DNA of 64,000 nt. Origin: Cryphonectria parasitica EP155. Lineage: Eukaryota; Ascomycota; Sordariomycetes; Diaporthales; Cryphonectriaceae. Positions 34,699 through 47,369 of the stretch are shown in pieces. Under the pieces are notes generated by a model. That model searched no databases. It saw only the letters and a list, made by a program, of their open reading frames with translations, and had not been told where the DNA came from. Location: assembly GCF_011745365.1 (NCBI RefSeq), contig NW_024468918.1, positions 772,488 through 836,487 on the forward strand, read 5' to 3'. Made by a program: the position numbers and the translations under genes. Numbering within the stretch: the stretch's first letter is position 1; every line of letters starts with the position of its first letter.

Positions 34699-37600
34699 AT
34701 GCTGGCTTTCCTTTTCTAATATTTAGCTATCTTTTCCTGAGCGTTTTCGATATTTCCCTATAGTTCCTATGAATTTTCACCTGCTGAATAACCTTTCTAC
34801 TTGATGAGATATTCTCTTGTATTGCTTATGCTTCTATGCTTAAGAATCTTTTCTACTTTATACTCTGATTCATTATTTTCCACTTCTGCTGTATTGTTTA
34901 TTAGTATTTCCTATGCTGCTGATTCCAGCAGTAAAATATGAAAAACTAGATATATTCTCATCTTATAAGATAATGCTAGCTTGTAATTAATTAGGGAGAT
35001 TTGTTGCAAGATTTTGAATAATTCTAACTTCTTATAATCAAGTTTGTTGCTGGATCTGATTATTTTGATGTTTTTCCAAAGTAGATAGATTTTATCTCTC
35101 TTCTATAGAATTGATTTCTTAATTCTTTTGGAATTTGCATACTGTATCATTTGTTTCTGAATGAATTATAATTCTGATCGGAGCTCTTTCTGAACTTTTC
35201 TAATCTTCTTAATCCTTTTATTTGCAGCTTCTGCATCTGCTTCTAGCAATACTTTGTAATAAGCTATTAGATTATATCTATAGAGTATGAAGAATGATAA
35301 CTTCTTTGTTATACTTGTATTTATGCTATTATAAGCAAACTGTACAAGAAGCAATAGATTAACTCAATTATTCTATTTCTAATTAATATAGTATTATAAA
35401 TACTATTTAATAACTTGATTCATTCTTTTTATCTATTCATTTATTTATAGATGAAATATTATAGATATTCTATAGTATATTCCGAGCTATTTTATAAGCA
35501 AAGTTCAAAACTTTGAATTAAACTTTCTATTTCTGTTGGAGATTACTTCTTTCAGCATGCTATAATTAGCAATAATTGTTCTGAGAAATGCATATACAAG
35601 TTCTTCTGCTATATTACTTTCCTTGTAGAAGAGAAAGTAAGCATACTTGCTTAGTCTGCAAATTACTACTAGAATGCTATTATACTATACTTTAATTAAG
35701 AGTTCTTATAAGAGAAGTAGCTTAGTAATAAAGTTTAGATTAATGGATTGCTAAATAGTTGTAAGTATTAGTAAGAAGTGCAATAGTTTGTAAAGCTTGT
35801 ATTTTTCTGCTTTATTCTTCTTGCAGCTATTGTATTATTATAGAATACTTTCAATTCTTTTCCTAAGATCTAATAGATTCTAGTATTTTTTAATGCATTT
35901 ATAAGTTGCTCTAATTTCCTGATATTCATATACTAGTGCACTGTATACATTCTTAATATAGTTATTTTGTTCGTTTGAAATTATTAATTCTGAATTCTTT
36001 TCTAAGGATTCTATTCTAAAAGCAGCATTCAGTTCTCTATATGCATTGATAAGATTTTCTAATTCATCTTGAGCGAAGATATTCTGTATGTTCAAAGAAT
36101 CTGCATTTCGATGATCTGATCTTCTGCTAAGAGCGTTTGCTCATTCGTTCTCCAAGCTTTTGCAGTATACAATCTTAAAATTAAATTGTGAGAGGAATTC
36201 TGCTTATCTGATTTGTTACTTATTCAAAATCTTAGTTATTATGAATGTAGTTAGATTCTTATGATTCGAGTGAACTATAATTGAGTATTGTATGCTGATG
36301 AGATAGTATTGCTATTTCTCGAAAGCTTTTATTATTGCTATAAGTTTCTGATTAGAGATTCTATAGTTGATTTCTGAGCTATTTAACTTCTTTGAAAAGT
36401 TGCTTATAATCTTTAGATATTCTTAATTATCTTGCTAGCTAAATTATCTTCCAAGTACATATTCTGATGCATTAATTTCAACTTCAAAGAGTTTGTAAGG
36501 ATCTGTTTTGCATAGAACTGATTCTAAGATAATATATCTGATGATCTCATTAAAGGCTTCTTATACTTTGAAGATTCATTCGAAAGGCTATTCCTTTTTG
36601 GTAAGATTTGTAAGAAGATATGCGATCCAGCTATAGTTCTTAATGAACTGCTTGTAGAAGTTGATGTATTCGAAGAAAGATCTAATATCTCTAATGTTTC
36701 TGAGAACTGGCCAATTCCTGATAGCTTCTATCTTATCTTTCTGTAGCTTAATACATTCTAGCTCGATTGTAAATCCGAAGTAGTTAATCTTTTGTATATG
36801 AAAGTAACTCTTTGCAGGTTTTATAAGGAGTTTTGCATCTTGAAGCATTTGCAATACTTTTTCCACATATTCTTTGTATTCTTTCAGTATTCGAGAGAAA
36901 ATGAAGATGTTGTTGAAATATGCAATAACGAACTGATTCAGATGCTTATACAGAATATAATTGATTATCTTCTGGAATAAAGCTGAGATGTTTATTAAGC
37001 TGAAAAGTATAATCAAATATTCGTAATGTTTGTAGCGCATTCTGAAGGCAGTTTTCCATTCTTCTTCTTTCTTTACTCTGATCAGATTGTAAGCTTCTTT
37101 TAGATCTAGAACTATAAATCATTATGCTCTCTGCAATCTATCTTATAGTTCCTTGATAAGCAGCAACGAGTATTAGTTCTTAATTGTAATATTGTTGAAT
37201 TGCCTGTAGTCAATGCATAGCCTAAGCTTGCTGTTTTTCTTGAGTATAAACAGAATAGGATATTCTGCTGATGATTGCAATAATTATATATATCCTTTCT
37301 TAAGATTTTCGTTAAGATATTCTCTAAGTGCTTCTAGCTATATCTTGTTTAGTCTGTAGATAAGAAAGAATTTGAGCTGTTTCTCTTCTTGTAGCAGAAT
37401 CTTGTAATTATATAAGCTATATTCTAGCAATTCCGTATTCAATTCTTTCTGGAATAATTTCTTGAACTTGTAATATTCTTGTAGTATATTCGCGAGTGTT
37501 AGTTCTGATTCTTATGCTGTTTCTGCTATCTAGAGGAACAGTAGATACTGTTGAGCATACTTCTTTTCATTTATTGTTTTTGGTGATATTTTTGAGAGCT

Positions 37601-40459
37601 TTGAGCGTTCGCTCCGGGCCGGACTGAGCGCTCAAGAGCTTGGTTTCGAGGTTTTTTCTGTATGAGTTTACAATTCACATTCTGAAGCTTTTCTTTGTTG
37701 CTCTGAAGCGAACTGACTTGCTGAGAGCCTCGCTTCTGTTGTTTTGCTAATCTGTTGACGCTCTAGTACTGTTTGGGTTTGCTTATCACTAGATTCTTCT
37801 TCTTGAACTGCTAGCCTTGCTGATTTGAAAGTATATGTAAAGTTATATAAAGCTTCTTTTTCTGAGTATTCTTCAATTACTAGCTTCGATTCTATATCAT
37901 TAATTATAACTATTTCTCTGAGTATAGCTTGTTCTTATAAGATCTAGCTAGTAGTCTAATCGATTTGAGAATTATGCTTCTTGAGCTATGAAAGCTCCAT
38001 AATCAGCTTATGCTGTATTGTATTCGTAATATTAAAGAAAGCTCTGATTATACATTCTTGGATCAAAACAGATAGATAATTAGTTTCCTTATTAATTATT
38101 CCTTAATTATATGCAATAGATTGTTCTTCTATAATGCTAAAGATGTATAAGCATCTCTTTCGTTTTTATTGTAATTATGCTTGATTGATAATATATGAGA
38201 ATATAAAGTTTCTCTAAGCGCCACTATTCAACAGTATGCTGTATTTGTATTCTTAAATGTATATATCGAACTTAATATAAGCATAATCTGTTCTGAAAGC
38301 TCTATATAAAAACTGTTCTGATTTGATTGTTTGCAGTTCTTTTACAAGCAATTCTATTCTTTTGAGTTTGTTAAGAACTGTTTGTTCTTCTAAGCCTGCT
38401 TCGCTGCTTCTTAAGCAAGCTTCTTAGCTTGCTTTTGCTTGTATCATCATTATTCCTAGTTCTTCTTTTGTTAATGCTAGTTGCAAATCTTGTTATTAAT
38501 ATAAATCATATAGAATATCGTTTTATACTGCTATTATTTTATTTCCTTGTTTATATATTGCATGGAGCAGTTGTCTAATAATCCGATATATGCATTATAA
38601 TGCTGCTTATTGAGAATCTTTCTGAAGCAGAATTCCTATTCTTTAATAGTCTAAAGGATTTATTCTGGTTTTCTGATGAGGAACTACTTATGTTGCATCT
38701 TGTCTGAAAAATGCGTTTTGCAGCTATGATAGGTATAGGAAATCCAAGCCAATTTGCAGTGTAGGTTGTGAAGTAAGCTGATTCAAGAGTTCTTATCTTC
38801 TTGTATTTCGATATTTTGCAAGGAAATGCAGATAAAGAGCTTCTCTAACTCTATTTCATAGATAAGATATTCAACTCATATTGTTTCCTTGTTCCATCCA
38901 ATACCGAAGAGAAATCTTTCTTTAGGTTTATTAAGTATGTTATTTGTAGAAAGCTTCTGCAAGCTGCTAAGTTGTTTGCTCTAGCTTAATCCTTCTGTTT
39001 CCTAAGAAGCATTCTCTGTATTGCTTGAATGTTTGTATTAGTAGCTAAGAGAATACTATTTCTTATTTATATTTCTAATCATAGTGCTTAGTATAAGCAA
39101 TGAAGAATGTTGAAGAGTATTATTGCTAAGCTCTTCTTCTAACGCCTGAATGCTCTGCTCTATAATGTTGGAGCAGTCCGAGTTGCTACTCGTGGGGATG
39201 CTAAGCGTGCACTCTCGTTCTGCTGTTGCTATTTGTTTGCAGCATCTAGGTTTCTGAAGGAACTATTCTGAATCTTCCTTATTCGAAAGATGTATTAAGC
39301 AGTTATTATTATAGCAGAATGTTCAGCTGAGACTTCTGTGATTAATAGAGTTCGATACTTGCTTTAAGGGAGTATTTTTGTTCAGTTGATTGAGTTTCTG
39401 TTATTGAGTAATATTTATCTAGCATTCTTTCTGAACTGGTTGCTACTTGTTTTTTCGAGATTGATAGCAGTTGTATATAATATATTCTTATTTGTTGCAG
39501 TTGTAGCAAATAATGCTATTCTTCTTGCTATACTGTCTGTTAGCAGCGTTGAGTTTCATGAGATCAGCATGCATAGTGCTACTCTGAGCTATACTGCTAT
39601 ATCAACTGCTATTCTTATTTTGGAGTTTCTTGCTTGTATTAGCTAGAAATCTCTAAATCTAGCTTCCTTCCTTCTTAGACTTCTCCATTTATTATTCATA
39701 TAGATAATTATTAATATAGATAGCTTAATTAGAGAATATTATAAAGTTCTCTAGCTAATTCTGCTTGAAGATCTTATTCTTAATATTATTCTTGAATTTC
39801 TTATAATAATGCTTCATGAGATTCTTGTTTTCTTATAAAAGTCTTGCTAAGAGCTATTTGAATCTGATTATATAAGCAGAAGCTGATTTGGTCTGTTTGA
39901 GGTTCATAAGTTGCTGAGCTGTAGTACGTTCTTCATTGGAATTATCAAAGATTTTCTTAAGAGCTTTCTCAAAGCTCTTAAAGGAATCGAATATATTCTT
40001 GATATTCTGGGTATATGTATTAGAATTATTCTGATGCTCCAAGTAATTATATAGAGAAGATTTATATTAGATGAGAGTATTCTTCTCAAGATAAGTTTCT
40101 GTAAGAATAACTTTTTCGAACTTCATAGTAAACTGAGTTATATGATGCAAGAAGTATACTTTGCAATGAATAAGGAATTCATGTAGTATCTTCTGATTGC
40201 TATTATATATGGCGAGCTTGTTCATTTTGTATGCTTTTTCAGCATCACTGGTAATTGTAGAGATGAACTGCGTCTGCTGAGCCTGCTGAGCTAGCTGGGC
40301 CTGTTGAGCTAGCTGAGCCTGTTGGTTGGCGATGGTAGCGCTTTGGGCTTGCTGTTATTCGCGCAGATTCTGGATATGCTGAATAAGCTGATATATCTGA
40401 TTAACTAGTTCTTCCTGAGTAGGGGCTTGCAAGAACGAAGAGATTCCTGGAGAAGCCAT
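34695..40459 (-). pseudogene. K gag-pol (Ty3/gypsy chromovirus polyprotein)
   Basis: Start ATG at 40457-40459 (MASPGISSFLQAPTQEELV), 59 bp inside the 5' LTR. Gag has a Q/A-rich stretch with a CAA-to-TAA stop, an open segment at 39854-40042 (NIFDSFKSFEKALKKIFD), and a knuckle CYNCNK near 39,500. RT is open over 150 residues (36588-37040), but the YLDD motif reads YFNN, both aspartates changed to asparagine. Integrase C-terminal sequence is at 35166-35354. The pol stop is TAA at 34695-34697. Start to stop is 5,765 nt, with gag and pol out of frame by one as in B and F. Not functional. Confidence 0.85.
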
Positions 40460-40507
40460 CGTATTCCGTATTGCTCAAGGGGTAATACTGAACCGTTCTT
40501 AAACAAG

Positions 40508-40518
40508 AGTTGTCAAAA
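40508..40518 (-). promoter_or_regulatory. candidate primer-binding site of K (self-priming type)
   Basis: Directly inside the 5' LTR the element strand reads TTTTGACAACT. It does not begin with the usual tRNA-type TGG. The complement AGTTGTCAA occurs on the element strand within the LTR of the same family (intact in B at 6724-6732, one RIP change in K at 40692-40700). This fits the self-priming known for Tf1/sushi-type elements. Confidence 0.55.
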
Positions 40519-40971
40519 TGTAATGAGCACTGCAGCAATCCGAAGATTCCTAAGTATACGAGGAGGTTTATGCTAACAAGAGCAGTATTAAAGTATTAAG
40601 TTCTTGAATACGGAATCGTATAAGTTCTAATAAGCGATGCAAGTGTTTACTGCTTTTGGGGCTATTCAGTGTATGAAACTGAATACTTAGATTGATAACT
40701 GAAGAGCTATGTACTGAATCTATCTAATGGTAATGAACGTGTTTTTATATATCCAGCTCTTCAGTATGGATATGTTGGATAGCAATATATCCAAGTTATC
40801 CTGCTAGCTCTGGATAGCACATATCCGAGGCTATCCTTCCTGATTGGCCGTGCTTATAACCCTAACCCTGGGTTATGTAACCAATGCTTTGTCAGGACGT
40901 TGAGTCCTTGACACCTGGTTCCTGTTACTCGTGATCTGTTCTGTGACCTGCATGTTGGATGGGTTATAATA
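40519..40971 (-). repeat. K 5' LTR
   Basis: 453 bp, pairing with 33536-33988, ending GGTTATAATA and followed by the TSD ATTAA. It contains TAACCCTAACCC at 40857-40868. Confidence 0.92.
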
Positions 40972-43900
40972 ATTAATTTAGTTATTCTATTTCTGATTGA
41001 TATAGTATTGAAGATATTGCTTAATAATCTAATTCATTCTTTCCATCTATTCATCTGTTTGCAGATGAAATGCTATAAATATTCTGTAGTATATTCCAAG
41101 TTATCTTATAAGCGAAATTCAAAACTTTAAATTAAACTTTCTATTTCTATTAAAGATTATTTCTTCTAATATACTATAATTAGCAATAATCGTTCTAAGA
41201 AATGCATATACAAGTTTCTCTGCTATACTGCTTTTCTTATAAGAAAGAAAGTAAGTATACTTGCTTAGTTTGCAAATCATTACTAGAATGCTATTATATT
41301 GCATCTTAGTTAAGAGTTCTTATAAGAAAAATAGCTTAATAATAAAGTTTAAACTAATGAATTGCTAAATAGTTATAGATATTAATAAGAAATATAGTAG
41401 TTTATAAAGCTTATATCTTTCTGCTTTATTCTTCTTGTAGCTATTATATTGTTATAAAATATTCTCAATTCTTTTTCTAAAGCTTAGTAGATTTCAGTAT
41501 CTTTTGATACATTTATAAATTGCTTTAATTTCCTAGTATTTATATGCTAGCGCACTATATATATTCTTAATATAATTATTTTATTCATCTGAAGTTATTA
41601 ATTCTGAATCTTTCTTCAAGAATTTAATTCTGAAAGCAGCATTTAGTTCTTTATATGTATTAACAAGATTTCCTGATTTATCTTGAATAAAGATATTCTG
41701 TATATCCGAGGAATCTGCATTTCGATAATCTGATTGTCTGCTAAGAGCATCTGCTTATCCGTTTTCTAAGCTTTTGCAGTATACAATTCTGAAGTTGAAT
41801 TGCAAGAGGAATTCTGCTTATCTGACTTATTGCTTATTCAAGATTTTAGTTATTATGAATATAATCAGATTCTTATAATCTAAATGAATTATAATCGAGT
41901 GCTATATGCTAATAAGATAGTACTGCTACTTCTTAAAAGCTTTTACTATTGCTATAAGCTTCTAATCAGGGATTCTATAGTTAATTTCTGAGCTGTTTAA
42001 CTTCTTTGAAAAGTTGTTTATAATTCTTAGATGCTCTTAATCATCTTATTAATCAAGTTATTCTCCAAGTATATATCTCAATGCATTAGTTTTAATTTCA
42101 AAAAGTTTGTAAGAATCTGCTTTATATAGAATTAATTCTAAGATAATATGCTTAATGATTTTGTTAAAAGCTTCTTATGCTTTGAAAATTTATTTAAAGA
42201 GTTAATTCTTCTTAGTAAGATTTGTAAAAGAATGTATAATCTAGCTATAGTTCTTAATAAACTGTTTGTAAAAGTTAATATATCTAAGAAAAGATCTAAT
42301 ATTCCTAATATTTCTAAGAACTAGCTAATTTCTAATAGCTTCTATCTTATCTTTCTGTAGCTTAATGCATTCTAGCTTGATTATAAATCCAAGATAGTTA
42401 ACTTTTTGTATATAAAAATGATTCTTTGCAAGTTTTACAAGGAGTTTTGCATTTTGAAGTATTTGCAATACTATTTCCATATATTTTCTGTATTCTTCCA
42501 GTATTCGAGAGTAAATAAGAATATTATTGAGATATATAATGATGAATTAGTTCAGATGCTTGCATAGAACATGATTGATTATTTCCTGAAATGAAGCTGG
42601 AGCGTTTATTAAACTGAAGAGTATAATCAAATATTCGTAGTATCTATAGCATATTCTGAAAGCAGTTTTCCATTTTTCTTCTTCTTTTACTCTAATCAGA
42701 TTATAAGCTTCTTTCAGATTCAGAACTATAAACTACTATACTTCTTGCAATCTATTTTATAATTTCTTAATAAGTAATAATAAATATTAATTCTTGATTA
42801 TAATATTATTAAATTACTTATAATCAATATATAGCTTAAGCTTGCTATTTTTTTTAAGTATAAATAGGATAAGATATTCTGCTAGTAATTGCAATAATTA
42901 TATATATTCCTTTTTAAGATTCTTATTAAGATATTCTCTGAATGCTTCTAGTTATGCCTTATCTAGCTTATAAATGAGAAAGAATTTGAGCTATTTTTCT
43001 TTTTATAATAGGATCTTATGATTATATAAGCTATATTCTGATAATTCTGTATTCAATTCTTTCTGAAATAGTTTCTTGAATTTGTAGTATTCTTGTAATA
43101 TATTTGCAAGTATTAGTTTTGATTTTTATACTGTTTCTGCTATCTGGAGAAACAGTAGATACTATTGAATATGCTTCTTTTCATTTATTATTTTCAAGGG
43201 CTTTGAGTATTTGCTCTAGGCTGAACTGACTGCTTGAGAGCTTGGTTTCGAGATTTTTCCTGTATGAATCCACAATTCACTTTCTAAAGCTTTTCCTTGT
43301 TGCTCCGGAGCGAACTAACTTGCTAGAAATCTCATTCCTGTTATTCTGCTAACCTATTAATACTCTAGCACTATTTAGATTTGCTTATTACTAGATTCTT
43401 CTTCTTAAACTGCTAGCTCTGCTGGTTTAAAGATATATATAAAGTTGTATAAAGCTTTTTTTTCCGAATATTCTTCAATTACTAGCTTTTATTCTGCATT
43501 ATTAATTATAATTATCTCTTTAGATATAGCTTGTTCTCATAAGATCTAGCTAGTAGTTTAATTGATTCGAGAATTATGCTCTTTGAGCTATAGAAATCTT
43601 ATAATTAGCTTATGCTGCATTGTATCTATAATATCAAAAGAAGCTCTGATTATATATTCTTGGATTAAGATAAATAGATAATTAGTTTCCTTATTAATTA
43701 TTCCTTAGTTATATACAATAGATTATTCTTTTATAGTGCTGAGAGTATATAGTTGCTTCTTTCATTTTCATTGTAGTTGTGCTTGATTGATAATATATGG
43801 GAATATGAAGTTTCTCTGAGTACTACTATTCAATAATACGCTGTATTTGTATTCTTGAATATATATATCAAATTTAATGTAAGCATAATCTGTTCTAGAA

Positions 43901-46097
43901 GCTTTATATAGAGATTATTCCGGTCTGATTATCTGCAGTTTCTTTATAAGCAATTCTATTCTTTTGAAGTTATTAAGAACTATTTGTTCTTCTTCTAAGC
44001 TTGCTTTGCTGCTTCCTAAGCAAGCTTTTTAGCTTATTTTTATTCATATTATCATTGCTCCTAATCTTTTCTCTATTAATACTAGTTGCAAACTTTGTTA
44101 TTAATGTAAATAGTGCAGAGTATTGCTCTATACTGCTATTATTCTGTTTCCTTATTTATATATTGCTTGGAATAGTTATCTGGTAGCCTGATGTATGCAT
44201 TGTAGTACTGCTTGTTGAGAATTTCTCTGAAGTAGAGTTCTTGTTTCTTAATAGCTTAAAGAATCTGTTCTAGTTCTCTAATAAGGAATTATTTATGCTA
44301 TATCTTCTCCGAGAAATGCATTTTGCAGCTATAATAAGTATAGGAAATCTATGCTAGTTCGTAATATAGGTTGTAAAGTGAGCTGATTTGAGGATTCTTA
44401 TTTTCTTATACTTTGATATTTTGCAAGGAAATGTAAATAAAGAGCTCTTCTAGCTTTATTTTATAGATAAGATATTTAATTTATATTGTTTCCTTGTTTC
44501 ATTCAATACTAAAGGAAAATCTTTCTCTAAGCTTATTAAGTATATTATTTATAGGAGATCTTAGCAGGTTGCTGAATTGCTTGCTCTAGCTTGATTCTTC
44601 TATTGCTTGAAAAGTATTTTCAGTATTATTTAGATATTTATATTAATATTCAAGAGAGTACTATTTCTTATTTATTTTCCTAATTATAGTGCTTAGCATA
44701 AGTAATAAAGAATAAAGAAAAATGCTATTACTAAGTTCTTCCTCCAATGCCTGAATGCTTTATTCAGTAATATTGAAGCAGTTTGAATTGCTGCTGCTTA
44801 TAGTTATGCTAAGTATATATCTCTGCTCTGCTATTGCTATCTATCTATAGCATCTAGATTTCTAAGGAAACTATTCTAAGCTTTTCTTATTCAAGAGATA
44901 TATTAAGCAGTTATTATTATAGCAGAATGTTTAGCTGAGACTTTTGTAATTAATAGAGTTCAATACTTATTCCGAAAGGATGTTTTTGCTTAGTTGATTG
45001 GATTTCTATTATTAAGTAATATTTATCTAGTATTCTTTCTGAACTAGTTGCTACTTATTCTTTTGAAATTAATAGCAGTTGTGCGCTATATATCTCTGTT
45101 TATTACAGTTATAGCAAGTAATGCTGCTTCTTCTATTATACTGCTTATTAGTAGTATTAAGCTTTATAAAGCTAGCATGCATAGTGCTGCTCTAAGCTGT
45201 GCTGCTATATTGATTGCTATTCTTATATTAGAGTTTCTTGCTTGTATTAGCTGGAAATCTTCAAATCTAGCTTTTCTTTTTCTTAGATTTTTTTATCTAT
45301 TATTCATACAGATAATTATTAATGCAGATAGCTTGGTTAAAGAATGTTGCAAAATTCTCTAGCTAATTCTATTTAAAGATTTTATTCTTAATATTATTCT
45401 TGAATTCCTTATAATAGTATTTCATGAAATTCTTATCTTTTTATAGAAGCTTTGCTAAGAATTATTTGAATCTGATTGTATAAGTGGAAGCTAATTTGGT
45501 CTGCTTAAGATTTATAAGCTGCTAAGCTATAATATATTCCTTGTTGGAATTATCAAAGGTTTTCTTAAGAGCTTTCTTAAAGCTTTTAAAGGAATTAAAT
45601 ATATTCTTGGTGCTCTGAATATATGCATCGGAGTTGTTTTAATACTTTAGATAATTATGCAAAGAAAGCTTATATTAGATAAGAGTATTCTTTTCAAAAT
45701 GAGTTTCTGCAAGAATAATCTTTTCAGATTCTATAATAAACTGAGCTGTATAGTACAAAAAGTATGCTCTGTAATAGATAAGAAATCTATGCAGCATCTT
45801 TTGATTGCTATTATATATAATAAGCTTGTTCATCTTGTATGCTTTTCCAGCACTACTAATAGCTATAGAGATAAGCTATGCTTACTAAGCTTGTTGAGCA
45901 AGCTGAGCTTATTAATCAGCAATAGTAGCGCTTTAAGCTTGCTATTATTTGTGCAGATTCTGAATATGCTGAGTAAGCTGATATATTTAATTAATCAGTT
46001 CTTTCTAAGTAGAAGCATGCAAGAACGAAGAAGTTTCTGAAGAAGCTATCGTATTCCATATTATTCAAGAAGTAATACTGATCCGTTCTTGAACAAG

Positions 46098-46108
46098 AGT
46101 TGTGAAAA
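46098..46108 (-). promoter_or_regulatory. candidate primer-binding site of G
   Basis: The element strand reads TTTTCACAACT, one base different from K (G to C at the fifth position). Both G LTRs carry TTTACAACT on the plus strand, which RIP could have made from TTCACAACT-type sequence. Pairing would then be kept by a matching change. Confidence 0.5.
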
Positions 46109-46564
46109 TGTAATAAGTACTGCAGCAATCCGAAGATTCCTAAGTATACAAAGAGATTTATGCTAACAAGAGCAGTATCAAAGTATCAAGTTCCTGAATA
46201 CAGAACCGAATAAATCTTAATAAGCAATGCAAGTATTTACTGCCTTTGGAGCTACTCAGTATATGAGACTGAATACTTAGATTTACAACTGAAGAGCTAT
46301 ATACTGAATCTATCTAATGATAATGAATATGTTCTTATATATTCAGCTCTTCAGTATGAACTGTAAGAGTTGATAGCGATAGTTGCAGTTCAAGGTTGCA
46401 TCAACAGAACTGCTTGCAGTTCTTGCAGTTCATCTCTGCTTGGTGAAACCTATAATCCTAATTCTTGGTTACATAATATTGTTTGTTTGATGTTGAGTTG
46501 TGATATCTGATTCTTTTGTTAGTGGGGCTTGTTTCGTAATCTGTACGCTGGATGGGTTATAACA
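46109..46564 (-). repeat. G 5' LTR
   Basis: 456 bp, pairing with 19361-19816, ending GGTTATAACA at 46564 and followed by the TSD GATAT. Confidence 0.88.
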
Positions 46565-46628
46565 GATATTAAGTTATAATATCTGATTCTTGTTTGCTTA
46601 TAATCTGTATATTGAATAGATTATAATA
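46565..46628 (-). repeat. F 3' LTR, second part
   Basis: GATATTAAGTTATAATATC to TTATAATA. This is the missing end of the LTR cut at 19360. It is followed by a pyrimidine-rich polypurine-tract position (TTATCTTTCTTCTATTA). Confidence 0.82.
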
Positions 46629-46731
46629 TTATCTTTCTTCTATTAGTTATTATTCTTAATAATCTTTTATAAGTATTCTAGCAAGTCTTTTATATACAAT
46701 CTTGCTTTTCTAATCTGGATAATGAATAGAA

Positions 46732-47369
46732 TTAATAAAGTTTGTTACAAAAAGATGGAATAGTTTATCTCTTTCTAGCTTATTGCTCTTTCTTATTGCA
46801 TCAAAATACTAACTTGTTCCTTCTGCAGAGGCTGCAAAGCTTGCTGCTTTGCTTCTGAGAAGGATTTGTTATGCTGTATGGAGTATATTAAGTATAAATA
46901 TGAGAATTGTAATATGTATAGTTTATTATTATTGCAGATGGAAAAGATTATAGCTTAGCATTCTGCTGCTGAAGCTGCTCTTAATGATACAGAGAAGAAG
47001 CTAGAGTATGCTATAGCTAAGATGCGCTAATTGCGGAAATAGTATAAGCTATAAGCTGAGAAAATAGCATGCATAGTGCGCTATAGCTTGGATATAATTG
47101 AGAAGCTTGATTGTATGAAAGCGAAGAAGCTAGCAAGAGAGCAACAGGCTTGTATTCCTGTTGATCCTCTTCTCGAGAGGTTCTTTGCTTTGGTTTCGGA
47201 AAAGCTCTTCTAATCTTCTGATAGTATATTGAACTATTTCTTTTTAAGTGATGTAGATGATGCTAGAGATGATGGAGGTTCTTCTGATGCTTGAGAGGGT
47301 TGTTCTAAGTTGGAAGATGAGATTCCTGAAGCTTCTGAGTCTCAGTCCGGAGCGGAGCAATCGTCTTAG
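46732..47369 (+). pseudogene. accessory ORF of F: Cys-rich, coiled-coil type
   Basis: From ATG (MNRINKVCYKKME) to TAG at 47367-47369. The length of 638 is not a multiple of three, so at least one indel has broken the frame. The cysteine region reads CSFCRGCKACC, then a second C-C cluster, then MEY (C to Y) and KYKYENC, the same spacing as in G. The C-terminal part ends GAEQSS. It is most similar to G, so F and G share one accessory version and B and K another. Confidence 0.6.

Larger units (their letters stand above)
33536..40971 (-). mobile_element. K: complete Ty3/gypsy chromovirus
   Basis: A 7,436-bp element with two 453-bp LTRs and a perfect TSD, ATTAA (33531-33535 and 40972-40976). It is inserted in the integrase region of G, which resumes at 40,977. 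It keeps an ATG for gag and an intact-looking primer-binding site. RIP has removed the RT catalytic pair. All LTR differences that I checked are transitions. Confidence 0.92.
32865..46049 (-). pseudogene. G gag-pol, interrupted by K
   Basis: From a mutated start (ATA at 46049) to the pol stop at 32865-32867, broken by K at 33536-40971. After removing K and one TSD it spans 5,744 nt, again in the -1 relation seen in B, F and K. Recognisable parts are the chromodomain-like end at about 32,880-33,060, integrase at 33,360-33,535 and 40,977-41,304, RT at 42,200-42,800, and gag at about 44,900-46,049. A run of CAG/CAA codons in the gag N terminus makes the alternating AGCTTG/AGC pattern near 45,880. 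Non-functional. Confidence 0.7.
19361..46564 (-). mobile_element. G: full-length Ty3/gypsy chromovirus holding J and K
   Basis: The LTRs 19361-19816 and 46109-46564 are both 456 bp. The TSD GATAT lies at 19356-19360 and 46565-46569. J is inserted exactly at the inner edge of the 3' LTR, and K in the integrase region. Without the insertions G is about 7.45 kb. It carries an accessory ORF version and a primer-binding site that differ from B and K. Confidence 0.88.
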
